From the NCBI GenBank assembly GCA_025618425.1, contig CM046833.1:38135274-38199273 (forward strand): a stretch of 64,000 nucleotides of DNA, in the 5' to 3' direction. The position numbers were made by a program, and so were the translations under genes. Below, one piece after another: positions 1 to 11,825 of the stretch. The notes beneath the pieces are model-generated. The model was given only the letters and a program-made list of their open reading frames with translations. It ran no database searches and had not been told where the DNA came from. This DNA is from Heliocidaris tuberculata (Eukaryota > Echinodermata > Echinoidea > Camarodonta > Echinometridae). Each line of letters starts with the position of its first letter. Position 1 is the first letter of the stretch.

Positions 1-345
1 AAATCTGTTATCTAATTCAATACTACTGCTACATTGTTCTTTAATAATGGAACCATTTTTCAAAAGTATGCATTTTTCTGAAACAATAGGCCTTTCAATA
101 TGAAATTGTTGGCAGGCGCGGTGGAATATCGGGCTCGGACAATGGAAGTGGGGGGGGGGGGACCTTTTGTTTTGTTCCACTAAGAACAATGCAGCAGTAG
201 CACTGATTTTTTTTAAATCTTGAAATGTTTTATTGGTCAGAAAACACATAATGATATACAAAATATGTGTTACATTTGTTTTGAAGAAAATAAACAACTA
301 TACTCTTTGGCACAGTTACATTACTGAATTACCTAACAGATTTGT
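1..345. other. Non-coding flank, no gene seen
   Basis: AT-rich sequence with a homopolymeric G run near 149-162. No reading frame or recognised motif. It flanks the 3' end of the retrotransposon that follows. Confidence 0.5.
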
Positions 346-3300
346 GTTCAAGTTCAAGTTCGCTTTTATTTCACATTCACATTTCATATTTCATTTTTAA
401 TACATAATGTCGGTTTGGTTTACAAGAATTTATAATGATAACAATAATACAGTGTTTATGTAATAAACATAAGTACATTAAAAAAAAAATATTATATCAG
501 TTTGGGTTACTTGTCATAATTCAAAAGAATGACTAACAAAATTGGAAATGAGGATATGAAGGAGCCCAAAGTAAAAGCAGAGCTTGTTGGTTATAGGCTC
601 CAGAGAGTAATAAAATATAAGTCTTACAGGGTTGTGTGAAAAAACAAGAAACAGTTAAAGATAAGTTTAAGTAAAACAACTGCATGTATTATTAAAAGTT
701 TCATCAAATGTGAGTGAATAATCAGCTAGGGATACTTATATAGGTGCAAATAAGAAAAAAGTACGGATTTAAGCACGGAAGAGCATAGATATCAATATGA
801 AAATGATAAATTATATAATCGCTATAATGAACACACTACCCATGCGCAATGGCAATGTCATGAGTCATACCGAGATTTTATGTATGTGGTTATTTATGGT
901 AATTAAGTTTAACCACTTCAGCGAGAAGAGCTGAGATATGATGGCAATATTTCGGTATTACATTGTATGAATACAAAGAAAGATAGGAATGAATAGAAAG
1001 GATTCAACGTTCAGAGTATGATCCTGATGCATCAATATTTTAATATTTAACAATATGAGATACATGTAAATAAATGGATTTGAAGACTATCACATAACTG
1101 TCGAGGAAAACACCTGATGCACTGATGAGTGTGTCAGGTGTCTTCCTCTGCTTGTTTTACATATTCATTTAGAAGATAACATTTCAGCTTGCATCTGAAA
1201 ACATATAATGAGGTAGATTTAGTTAGTTCAATTGGAGGGTCATTCCAATACTTGGGACCACTGAAAGTAATATTTCTTTGAGCAAGCAATGTTCGTGTAT
1301 GAGGAAGATGGAAGAGACTACTTTGACGGGTGGGGTATTGATGGATACTGCTATTTCTTACAAAAAGTGTAGCAATTGCAGCAGGTATTTCATTTTTGGA
1401 CAATTGGTACATAAATATTCCGAGGTTATAGACATATATGTCAGCAATATGCAGAAGTTTGTTCTTTATAAATAGTGGGCTTGTATGAGAAAAAAATCCA
1501 GCATGATTAATGTTTTTAATTGCTTGTTTCTGGATAATTAAAATCTTGGCAATTAGGGTTTTCGCCCCGTTACCCCAAGCAAGGATACTGTAATTAAGGT
1601 AAGGTATTATAAGAGTAGAATATAAGGATAATAAGATATGGCATGGAAATTCGTGCTTTAATTTATTTAAAATACCTGAGTTTCTAGACAATAGTTTACA
1701 TAAGTAATTCACATGTACTTTCCAAGACAAATCACTGTCAATGTAAATGCCAAGAAATTTAGTAGATTTGACCTGACCTAAGTAAGTATTCTGTACAAGT
1801 ATATTTCCTGGTAGTGATTTCAAAGAATTACTAATGAGCATGAAGTGCATTTTTTTAACATAAAGGATAACTTGTTGGCATTTATCGAAGTTTGAACCAT
1901 TTTTAGTTCATTATTAACAGTGTTAAGAAGAGTCTGAGGGTTGCGATGCAAATAAAATATATTAGAATCATCAGCAAAAAGAATAAATGATTTCAGAAGA
2001 ATGCCGGAAGTCGTTAATGTAAAGAATGAACAAGGGGCCCAGAAGAGATCCTTGAGGAACACCGCAAGATATCAGTCGTTGATAAGAGTCCTGGCCATTG
2101 ATACTGACATATTGTTTTCTATCTGTAAGGTAACTTCTGAACCACTCCAAGGCCTTTCCTCGAATCCCATAGTGGGATAATTTGTACAGTAAGATATCAT
2201 GGTTAATGGTGTCAAAGGCCTTGGAAAAGTCCAGAAATATACCAACAGTATGAAATGTATTATCGATAGCATGGGCTACTTTGTCCAGGAACATGAGTAT
2301 GAGTAGTAGAGTGGTTTTGTCTAAATCCAAATTGTGTGTCAGATATGATATCAAAATTTGTAAGAAACCTCACTGTGCGAGAGTACATTGTAGATTAACT
2401 TTTCCAGTATTTTAGAAAGAGAAGTTAAAAGCGAAATGGGGCGGTAATTAGCAGTATCTTGAGCGTTTCCTTTTTTAAAAATTGGGATAACCTTAGCAAT
2501 TTTGGTCTTGTTTGGTACTGCACCATATGATACCGATAGATTAAAAATATGTGTCAGAAGGGATACTATTTCTCCAATTATTTGTTTAAGTAAAAAATTT
2601 GTTATGCCGTCATACCTTGCACTTTTGTTTGTTTTCAAGTTGTTTACTATATCTATTACTTAATACTCTAAAATTGGATTTAAAAACAAAGAGTGAGGGT
2701 TTCGAGTTATTAAGAAGTGTTTAAAATTTACGTCGGGCTCAGGAATATTTTTGGCAAGATTTGGGCCGATGTTTACAAAATAGTTGTTAAATTCCTCTGC
2801 AATTTCGAGAGGATCTTGTATTAGGGTCTCATTTACCAAGATTTTAGAGATGGGCGCTGGGTCATTTTTTGTTTTTAAAACGTTATTAATCACTTTCCAT
2901 GTATTTTTAAAATCCTCTTTGTGAATATCAAATTGCGAAGTAAAATAGTTCTTTTTAGCAAGTCGCAGCGAAGTTGTTAATATGTTACGATAACGAGTAT
3001 ACTTAGATTTGGTCTGGGTGTTTGGATTGTTTCTGTACTTATAAGAGAGATTTTTCTTGTTGATGGACTTCAGGAGAGATCTTGTAATCCAAGGGAGTTT
3101 AGGACATTTTTTATAATTTGAAGAGTTGCACATGCGGAGTGGGATAGAAGAGTTGAGATTGGACATAAATATATCCATGAAATTATCAAAGTAAATATTA
3201 ACGTCACTAGTATTATACACTGCAAACGAATCATTAGCGTCAAGTGCACTTTTAAGTTCACTAAGGTTGGTTACAGAAAAATCACGGGTACCAGCATGTT

Positions 3301-4335
3301 TGTTTGTTTTGGGTAAAAAATGAGAAATTGCGTTAGAAATCAGAGTATAAATGGGGAAATGGTCAGATATATCAGTAACTAAAATTCTGGACTAGACATT
3401 AGACGTTCCATTTATAAAGATATTATCAATTAGAGTAGCCGAAGACTCTGTAATTCTAGTTGGTTTAGTTATGGTTGGAGAAAATGATTTAGATAACATG
3501 AGGTCTAGGAAATCTTGACAACTGGGACTTTCATGACATTGCAGCAGGTAAGATTAAAATCCCCATTATAGCACAAGACCTATTGTTCAGTGAGGGTGAG
3601 GATAAGATTATTTGTAGGTTATCAATAAATTCTCTTGGGTTAGAATGTGGTGGTTTATAAATTACACCGACAATCATGTTTCTCTTTCTTTCCCTTTAAT
3701 TCTATTTCGATGAAGATAGTTTCTATGATATTAGAAATTAAGCTTAAATTTTCTTTAACTTCAAAATTTAGTTCTTCCGAAACGTATAAGCCTACTCCAC
3801 TGCCTCTTTTAGCAGTTCGATTGTAACAAAAGTAAAGCCGTTCAACTTCAATGTAAAAAGGGAGGAGACTGTGTTGTTGAGCCATGTTTCACAGATTCCT
3901 ATGATGAGTATTTTGGTTTCAGCTGCTTCATTGAAATGTCAAGACGATCAAAATTTTTGTGGAGACTTCTAATATTGAAATGTAGAAGTAATAGGTCGTT
4001 GTTAGGGCTTGAGTTTATACCCGAAATGAATTTCTTTTCAGTTAAATAATCCGATGAAAAAGAATCTGTTGGAGCGTCTTCTGAATCAAAATCAAAGCGT
4101 AACTCAGGTGTTTTGAAATTGAGTGTGACTTCATCAGTATGGATATTTTCAGAACCTGCATGATTCGGCAAGGAGTTGGTAGTCAAGCTGTTATCAAGGG
4201 ACTGAACAAAGGGTGCATTTACATGCACGGAGTGTGGATTACATTGGGTACTACACATAAGATATATATACATACATTTTGTGTCAGGTTCAACAGTGGT
4301 ATTTGGGGTGAAGGTCCACAGCTTGGTGGACAAAC
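346..4335 (-). mobile_element. Degenerate CR1/Jockey-like non-LTR retrotransposon
   Basis: A non-LTR retrotransposon reads right to left. Its 3' end at about 346-365 is a short repeated tail (GAACTT units on the minus strand) preceded by an AATAAA-like stretch, as in CR1-group elements that end in short direct repeats rather than poly(A). From right to left the minus strand encodes the start of an APE endonuclease, its continuation, a linker, the reverse transcriptase and the C-terminal extension, broken into several frames. A second copy of the same family, 5' truncated, lies on the plus strand at 19440-20276 and has the same C-terminal peptide and tail style. The 5' boundary is uncertain and may extend to about 4740. 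Confidence 0.85.
1134..4333 (-). pseudogene. Broken ORF2 (APE endonuclease + reverse transcriptase)
   Basis: Fragments in order on the minus strand are: 4333-3899, ending with LLHFNIRSLHKNFDRL, the first strand of APE-type endonucleases; 3885-3655, with RGSGVGLYVSEEL and an IFIEI strand from the same domain; 3220-2660, linker; 2638-2351, RT fingers with FKKGNAQDTANYRPISLL; 2354-1971, RT motif A ([13 protein letters not shown]) and motif B ([18 protein letters not shown]); 2062-1820, motif C as FADD rather than the commoner YADD; 1850-1134, thumb and C-terminal extension. Frame changes between pieces and an internal stop near 2650 make it non-functional. Such proteins nick the target DNA and copy the element's RNA in place. 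CR1/Jockey group is my assignment from motif style; the exact clade was not tested. Confidence 0.85.
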
Positions 4336-5975
4336 GATTTACATACTATATAGTGATAGACAAGAGAATTAACATTTGAAACGCAATGCATATACAAGTG
4401 TTTGTAACGTAAATAAATCAGAACATTTCCATTCACGATTGTCTGAGACAATATTGCTGATTTGCCATGGCGCATGGGTAGTGTAATAATACATGGTAAT
4501 AAATATACAAGGTAAAACAAGGTAAAATAAGGTTAGGGAGTGTAGCTCGTCCGAAAAGCAATTTAAGCACTGAATCTCAAACTGTGAATAGCAAAAACCC
4601 GGGGGCACAAACATACATGTGGAGATACATTGAAAAAGGGATATAAGTAAACATTGTGTTAAACAGGACCACATGTACATGAGCATGTGCAGATTGATTT
4701 GAAATAAACTGTAAGACATTGGAGTTCAGCACTGCAAATAGAGTAATGCTGCTTCCTAAATCAGGCACGACTGCCTCAGAATTTATTTAATGAGTGAGGC
4801 ACGCATTGTAAAAGTAACATAAAGTTGGTATTTATATCTAGAGGAAAACAGGGGATTCAAAATGAAAGCAAAATTTCTTCATGAAAAGAGTATATAAACA
4901 ATCATATAAGGGTAGCAATTAGCTCACATTATATAGATATAATTCATTTTCATACTTGGATTTCATAAGGTTATGAAAACGTTGTTAAAACAAACTAAAA
5001 ATTTTTAATAGAAAGAACATATACATGTATGTTCATTGATGATTGACATGTGAGTATTAAACACAAAAATTGCCATTTGCACAATTATCCTAGCAATCTG
5101 TAAAAATTGGTTTCGATGAAAACACCCACCCCCTTTCCTTTGGGAACAATGGAGAGAGGTCAGGTGTTGACTTCAGAAAAGTCCATAATAAATGTCAACG
5201 GCATTGTACAGACAACTGTGCAATAGCAATTTGAAAAGTAGACATAACATTACGGAGGATATAAATTCAGGGAAGTATTTCAGCCATTACTTTGAAAAAG
5301 GCTATATCACCAGTTTTGTACACATTATGTCATTTTACATTTCAACATTACATTTATTGTTGACCAATGCATTCTTCTGAGAAAAAAAGAAAAAAGAAGT
5401 GATTACTCAGTGTAAAGGCATATTTGTAAATCAAGTTTTGTGCACACATTTTGTCAGTAAGAATTAAGCATAATTAGAGCAAATATTAGCTGCAATGAAA
5501 ATATAGTAACAAGTAGAACATTAACTGTTGTCCTTTGCGTTATTCTGAGAAAATGCGATTACTGGGAATACCATATATTGTATATTTTCTTTTGTAAGAA
5601 ATCAAATTTCGTCCAAGCTTAATCAGATTAAATACAGCTTAAATAAAGGTTCTGTTCATTTGGAACAATTTGATGCAATGGAGTTCAGTGAACAGGTAAT
5701 AAAGAAACAATTCTAAATTCACATTCAGCTATCTGCTGTGTTCTACTGAGCTATAGGTTAATCTCATTACATAGGTATTTTATATTTTCCCTTGTAACAT
5801 AACAATTTCAAGTGTCATAGTTTACATTTCCTCGACTGCAATCCTAGATTGCAATGTATAGGATTTTATAAGTTTGTGTATTAACCACTATTCATTCGGT
5901 TCAACCAACGAGCTTTCAGGCTGAGGCTTCAGTCCCACAATTCACTGGCTGAACATTTATCTAGAGCAGGATCAT
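4336..5975. other. Non-coding, no gene recognised
   Basis: Short open frames only, without recognisable domains. The first ~400 bases may be the 5' part of the adjacent retrotransposon. The rest is AT-rich sequence with no clear repeat structure. Confidence 0.4.
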
Positions 5976-5977
5976 TA

Positions 5978-6225
5978 CAGAAGTATCTTGCAAGTATGAT
6001 AATAACATATGTGTTAAACATTTACATCCGTAACAAAATAGTATCTTGCAAATAAAAAACACATTATTTTATGTGTTAAATATTTACATCTGTGGCAGGA
6101 CCATGATAGTAGTATCTTGCAAATATGAAAACATTATATGTGGTGAAGCATTTACATCTGTAGCAGTATAGTATAGTATCTTACAAGTATGATAATCATT
6201 ATTTCATGTGTTTTAGCTATGCTAT
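5978..6225. repeat. Degenerate ~70-bp tandem repeat, about 4 copies
   Basis: The block AGTATCTTGCAAGTATGATA, then TATGTGTTAAACATTTACAT, recurs about four times with small indels (near 5984, 6041, 6111 and 6174). It is a local minisatellite with no coding capacity. Confidence 0.7.
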
Positions 6226-7190
6226 GGAAAACTTGAAGATCAAGGTCAATATTATGATATTATAGATAAGTTTTAAAAAAGTGAAGGCTTATCATGCTAA
6301 GAGTATAGAACTTTTGATGTACTTTTCTTGGTAGATTGGTTGCATGGTAATGATGGTGAATTAACTACAAATAGATATGATTTAATCATGAAGGAAGTGA
6401 ATACATAGACTTCCCTCTTATTTTCTGCTTTTTCGATCTTGCAAAGAAGAGGTATGATCAAACATGGTACATAATCAATATACAGGTAATCAAATGGCGA
6501 CTTCACGTGTTATTCGGACCATTCTACCCATTTAGCAGGAGCTTCTCCGTTACGGGGGCATTTCCTTGTGAGAAGGACCACTTTGGTACCAATTACTCTT
6601 ATTCTTGTAGCGAGATTCTGGTTTTTCCAAAGTGTGTACGCAGCGGCTGCTAGGCGACCCCTTTCTCGCTTCATGGTAGGAGGAAGATCAGTGCGTATAG
6701 CGATTCGTTGTTGCGCAGGTGTCTGGTCGTCATGAGCATCTCAAATAAAAGTCGAAAAATATGCGTGTTTTGTAGATTATTTAGTAGGAGGCAGTGCAAG
6801 TTCCATGACTAGTTGCAGAGCGCCATCATAGTTTCATCATGTGTCGGGTCATCTTCAATGAAGATGCTTACTCGCATACAAAATGTACCCAATATGCCAT
6901 ATAAAACTTAAAGTGCAACTTTTTTTTTTTTTGCACATTGTATCAGAAAATACATTTTTTGATGATGAAAACGTAATTCTATGGCAACCATTTACCATTC
7001 ACATTGTGCGTAAGAAAATTGCGCATCCATTACCGTTTCTTCGGGACCACGCCCAGAAATCTAGAGGGCACTACTGAAAAAATGTTTTTTTACTAGTAAA
7101 AAGTAGTCAAGATGCAAATTCTACAGATATCATTATAGAGATGTCATTATGTAGAGACTGGTAAAATACATGTAGATAAAACCAGAAAAT
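6226..7190. other. Non-coding, no gene recognised
   Basis: Small frames without domain signatures. A short T-run lies at 6919-6932. No convincing splice-flanked exon or mobile-element terminus was seen. Confidence 0.4.
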
Positions 7191-7194
7191 AAAC

Positions 7195-8036
7195 CCTCTA
7201 ATTACATGTTAATTGACCTCTTTGACATTTGACTTTACACCTTATAACCCAAATGTCTGATCACTTAATCCCATCCTACTCATGAATACAAATTAGTTGA
7301 AATATGGTGATAACAAAGGTAAAAAAAACATTAATTTCACATACATTTGTATAATGACCTCTATGACCGGTCACCTTCGACCTACGTGAACAAAAATCTA
7401 ATCAGTTCGTCTCATTATGGTGATGCATACTAGTTCCAAGTTTGAAGTTAATGGATCAAATGGTTCTCGAGATATCACGTTAAGGCTAAAACCTGCAATT
7501 TCAGAATTCACCCATTTGACATTTGACATTTGACCTTTGACCTACTTATCCCAAAATATAATCAGATTGTCTATCTATGGTGATACATGCTAGTACCAAG
7601 TTTGAAGTTCATACCTCAAATGGTTCTTGAGATATCACATTAACAAGGCTAAAACCTGCAATATCAGAATTGACCTATGACCTTTGACCTACATACCTCA
7701 AATTCTAATCAGATTGTCTTCCTATGGTGGTACATACTAGCACCGAGTTTAAAGTTCATACCCTCGAACGGTTCTTGAGTTATCGCGAGAACGAAGCTAA
7801 CACCTGAAATTTCAGAAATTGGCCTCTGTGACCTTGACCTTTGACCTACATGTACATACCCCAAAATTAATCAGATTGTCTTCCTATGGTGATACATACT
7901 AGCACCAACTTTGAAGTTCATACCTCATGTGGTTCTTGGGTTATCACTAGAACAAGAAAGCGGGACGGACGGACGGACGGATGGACAACCCGAAAACATA
8001 ATGCCTCCGGCACCACCTTCGGTGGCGGAGGCATAA
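7195..8036. repeat. Interspersed repeat with DR1-like TGACCTTTGACCT units, copy 1
   Basis: The sequence consists of degenerate ~145-150-bp sub-repeats of the form TGACCTTTGACCTAC, CCCAAAAT, AATCAGATTGTCT, GATACATACTAG, AAGTTTGAAGTTCATACCTC, GGTTCTTGAG. Exact TGACCTTTGACCT occurs at 7531, 7678 and 7835. The right end is a GACG tetramer run (7963-7985) and a hairpin, GCCTCCGGCACC with GGTGGCGGAGGC (8003-8032), followed by ATAAAAA. The same arrangement recurs at 14370-15405, so this is a dispersed element and not a gene. Confidence 0.8.
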
Positions 8037-8983
8037 AAAGTAGGATAAAGTAGGAGAATGGGGGAAAACATAGGAGAAGTAGGAGGATGGTCAAAAAAGT
8101 AGGAACAAAATGAATGCGACTGCGTCTCCTATATGCCTCTGAATGCCTCTGAAATATTGTGATAACCAAAATAAAAAGCCTACAATTATATAAGGGCCCT
8201 TAGCCTTGCAGAGGACTTAAGTGGTAAAACCTCGCGAAAGTTTGCAGTGTATGTGTGTGCATTCGCGTTCGCGGGCTAGCAAAAAAAGAAAAAAATTACA
8301 GTCGATGCTGCTGAATGCTAGCAGGCCTTATCTAATCCTAGAGGTTCTCTGTTCTAACCTAGTATCAGTCTATACGCTTTGATATGGGGCCTGCTGCCTG
8401 CTGGTTTATCAAACGTTGAATCATGGATGAATCGGTAAGAGCATTTTAAACATTTTCTTTCAATAAAATTAGGGGGTTTCGCGGGGACCTTTCGTGCATA
8501 CCGATTTCAGATCTACCTTAGATTTATTGTTGTTAGTGCCTGCATGCAACATGCAATCTGCTGAGACTTTACTGTGTAGAACTGTTGGCATTTCCGACAT
8601 TTAATGACATTAAATTATAAATTCTCCTTTCTCTTTTATTTTTCATTATTGTAAATATTGATAATTAGATCATTCTCCGGGATATTGGGTCTTAAATCTA
8701 TTTCCTGCAAATGTCGTGGACGTAGAGTCTACTCCCGATCACGCAAATATATATAGGGTTAGTGTAGTTCCGTAATTGCTCCGACATGTCGGAGCGCTCG
8801 CTGCTAGTTTGCGGTGGGAATATTCCGGGGGAATATTATGGCATACCGTGCGCCGTTGTTTATGATAGACGGTTGTCCAAATCATGATCACCAAATGATC
8901 TATTCGACAAAATTAAATGGTACTAACTAGATCATCCTCTAGATTGTGGCCTCAGTTTCCGTGCTCAAATTCACCATGAATTT
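8037..8983. other. Unique-looking non-coding stretch; weak candidate first exon at 8423-8434
   Basis: This stretch does not resemble the repeats around it. At 8423 an ATG GAT GAA TCG is followed directly by GTAAGA, the form of a coding first exon with a consensus donor, and the 150 bases before it are comparatively GC-rich. Nothing else supports a gene here. Confidence 0.2.
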
Positions 8984-11034
8984 ATTAGGTGGTCTGTCGT
9001 AGACAGATCACCTTTTAATAACGTCAGAATTTTCTTTATTATTATTATTCTTTATTTTTATTTTTCTCCCACATTCTTGTTTCCACTAAATCTCAAGATC
9101 CTCCAGGTCAATTTTCATCATATTTCAGTCAATTATCAGGCCATCATTGAGCAAGCTCCCACAACTTTTTCAAGGTCATCAGGTCAGGCGCCATTTTGTG
9201 AAATCACATTATCGATCATATCTTCATAACAAGTCATTAAAAATAAGCCATATTTGATACACATAAACTTCAGGTCAAGGGTCAACATAAAATGTCATCA
9301 AAATTTGCGTACGCATCATGACGCGCACGTACGCGCGCGTCAAAATTTAGAACCTAAAAACGCCGTTTTTTCGCATGGTTTGTATTCCTTACACTATTCT
9401 TGACAATTTCCAACTATTTACAGTCATTCTCGACCTTCCATAATGCCACACGCGCGCGTCAAACTTTCAAATTCGTGCGCGCGTCTATGGGCAATATAAT
9501 GTAAAAAGTGGTAAAAACATGCCTATCTAGAATCCGCCATAGCTCGTTAGAATGAACCGCTACCCCCAAATTTTATTACATATTCTGAAAGCCTATGAGT
9601 TGTAGATTTCGATTCATGCAAAATTTTGGCCAATCGGATTTTGTGACGTCATCATATTTGCCTATGAACTCAAAAATTCAATTTTGAAAAAATGATGTCA
9701 TATTTTTTGTATTCATTTGACAATATTTCAGTAATAGATTTCAGTAATAGATTGTTGATTTTCTTCCAAATTTTGATATGTTGTAGCTGAGACTATTCTC
9801 TACAAGATCAGTCGCCACGATTTTTCATTTTGACAAAGGCATCATGGCGTATTTTTGCGGTTAAAGGAGTTATGTCAATTTTTCACATTTTGCGGGTATT
9901 CCCTATGGGACATGACTTTTTCTCAAATCTTGATTCTACATTCCCGTCTTCTTTGAGCAGTATCTCTGTTATTTCTGCTCCATTTTCTTCCAAATTTTAG
10001 TATGTTATAGCTGAGACTATAAGCTTTCACAATGTGCCCTCCAATTTTTGATCAGATGTCGGAATCATGCCCATTTTTTAACTACAAAATGTGATTTCAG
10101 AATCCCGTATTTCGTTTACGTGTTATCTCTATTGGAAATATTTTGGTCCATTGGTAAAGCACTTGCCTCCCATTCCGGCGACCCAGGTTCGATTCCCGGT
10201 GGGTCCATTTTTTTTTTTTTTTTTTTTTTGCCTTTCATTTTACCATCTTTTTCGACTATTATAACATATACCATCACAAACAATGTAATAAACTGCCTAA
10301 TTTTGCGTGTTATGTCTATTGGAACGTAGTGTGCAGTAGTTTGTGTACAATCTGATTCCCTATCGTGTATTAAAGCTAAGGGGATAATCTCCCACATGTC
10401 CTGCAATATCAAATCGTCCAGTTCGTTATCACGATTTCTCCAAATCGGCTGAGTCAATTTTCTTCATTTTTTCGTCAGTCATCAGTCCTAATAAGGTCAA
10501 GTTCCCACATCTTTTTCAAGGTCATCAGGTTATTGTGACGTCATCCAGGCGCCATTTTGTGAGAATCAACTTATGGTCATATGTTCATAACGAAATGTCA
10601 TTTCTCTTTCATATTTGGCATGGTTAAGGTCACTGTCATTTCAGTCAAGGTCATTTCGTTGAACGCGCGCGTATGTTAACGTCCGCGCATCCGTGCGCGC
10701 GCAAAATTTAGAAATGATTCAAATCCTCCCAAATTCATTTTGCAGACGTTTTATGCCATTTCAAGTACTTTCAAAAAAATCACCCATAAAATTGAACCTG
10801 AAGGGCGCTATGCGACTTCGATTATCGTTGTTATTGTCATTATTGTGGCCATTATGATCATCATTATCAATATATCATTATCGTCATTGTCATCACTTAT
10901 ATGGCCATCTTATCATCATTGTCGTCAACATTATCATGATTATTATCTTGCAGAAATATTATCACGTCTGACAAAGCAATTTGCCACAGGGACAGACCAC
11001 CTAATTCGTCTTCAATGACGAATTAAATTTCTAG
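8984..11034 (+). mobile_element. Non-autonomous Helitron-like element, copy A
   Basis: The 3' end has the Helitron signature: a perfect hairpin AATTCGTC-TTCAAT-GACGAATT (11003-11024), a 6-base spacer, CTAG (11031-11034), and T as the next base. Three further copies here (ends at 13390, and inverted at 39579 and 41351) share hairpin, CTAG and flanking T. The left part begins with ATTAGGTGGTCTGTC (8984), which is the inverse of GACAGACCACCTAAT at 10991-11005. The interior holds CpG-rich alternating tracts, repeated 'caaggtcatcagg…cgccattttgtga' segments and a tRNA-like sequence. No Rep/helicase frame is present. The exact 5' end is uncertain. Confidence 0.75.
10145..10207 (+). other. tRNA-Gly(CCC)-like sequence inside Helitron copy A
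   Basis: GGTCCATTGGTAAAGCACTTG resembles a D-arm/box A region, CTCCCAT could be an anticodon loop, and GGTTCGATTCCCGG is a perfect T-arm/box B. A run of more than 20 T follows, as after a Pol III gene. The acceptor stem does not pair properly (GGTCCA against GGGTCCA), so it is a tRNA-derived relic and not a functional tRNA. It is repeated in copies B and C. Confidence 0.65.
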
Positions 11035-11343
11035 TTTAGACTTTAGTTCTAGTACCTATGCCATGGCTAGGCTAAACTACGACTAATTGTCTAACGTTAG
11101 ATACAGAATTCAGTTTATATTTAACTCCAGTAAAAACCAAACATGTATTGAGATCTAACAGTCAAGAAACTATCTGGCACAGTACTGGTTATATACAAGT
11201 GTATCTCCTGATTTTCCTATCCATGTGGCCTTTGTGCTACAAATGAATGCAATGAGAGTCTTACTGTGCTAATTCTATTTCCCATCGTTGCTCTTTTTCA
11301 TTTGTCTAGACAGTTTTGTGTGCATGCATTAGGTCTAATGCAG
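11035..11343. other. Spacer, nothing recognised
   Basis: Apparently unique AT-rich sequence between Helitron copy A and the next block. Confidence 0.35.
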
Positions 11344-11825
11344 TCACACTAATGCGAGGTTATTGTAATTAACCTCGCACGCGTACACCGCACCCGCAAA
11401 GAATTGCCTCCCATAGACAGTGTGTGATCTTTTGCACATAATTGTGCTGGAAAGGACCAAAATCACCAGCCAAAAACAGCCTGAAAATTTCACTTGATCG
11501 AGATGATAAAGATCCTTTTGAAGAATTTGGCATGAAATCAGATATTCTATCATCATAAAATGTAGAGGGAAGTATTTTCTCAAAATTTTGCTGATTATAT
11601 TGGTGTTTTTACTTCTTCAACATAGAGGTCGTGATCGCCGCCAAAATCAACACAGCCCCACATAGTGATGGTTCCGTGTGTGGGTCTAAGGCCAAGTAAA
11701 ATTGATTCAGTTCTCGTCCAGATTTTTTGGAAAATGAGGAGGAGGGGGTTCCATGTTATTTGATGTTTGATATTTTTCTGATACACAAAAATGATATTGG
11801 GTCAATTTCAACACATTCTTCACAA
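11344..11825. other. Unclassified stretch with a 9-bp hairpin
   Basis: A perfect hairpin GCGAGGTTA-ttgtaat-TAACCTCGC lies at about 11355-11379. The rest contains short minus-strand frames without domains. It may be the end of an unidentified transposon; no second terminus was found. Confidence 0.3.

Noticed and set aside
10145..10207. Functional tRNA gene
   Set aside because: Acceptor stem does not pair, and it recurs inside a mobile element.
10048..10457. Frames of about 95-115 codons on both strands
   Set aside because: They run through the Helitron copy and its T-run, and recur in copy B only because the repeat does.
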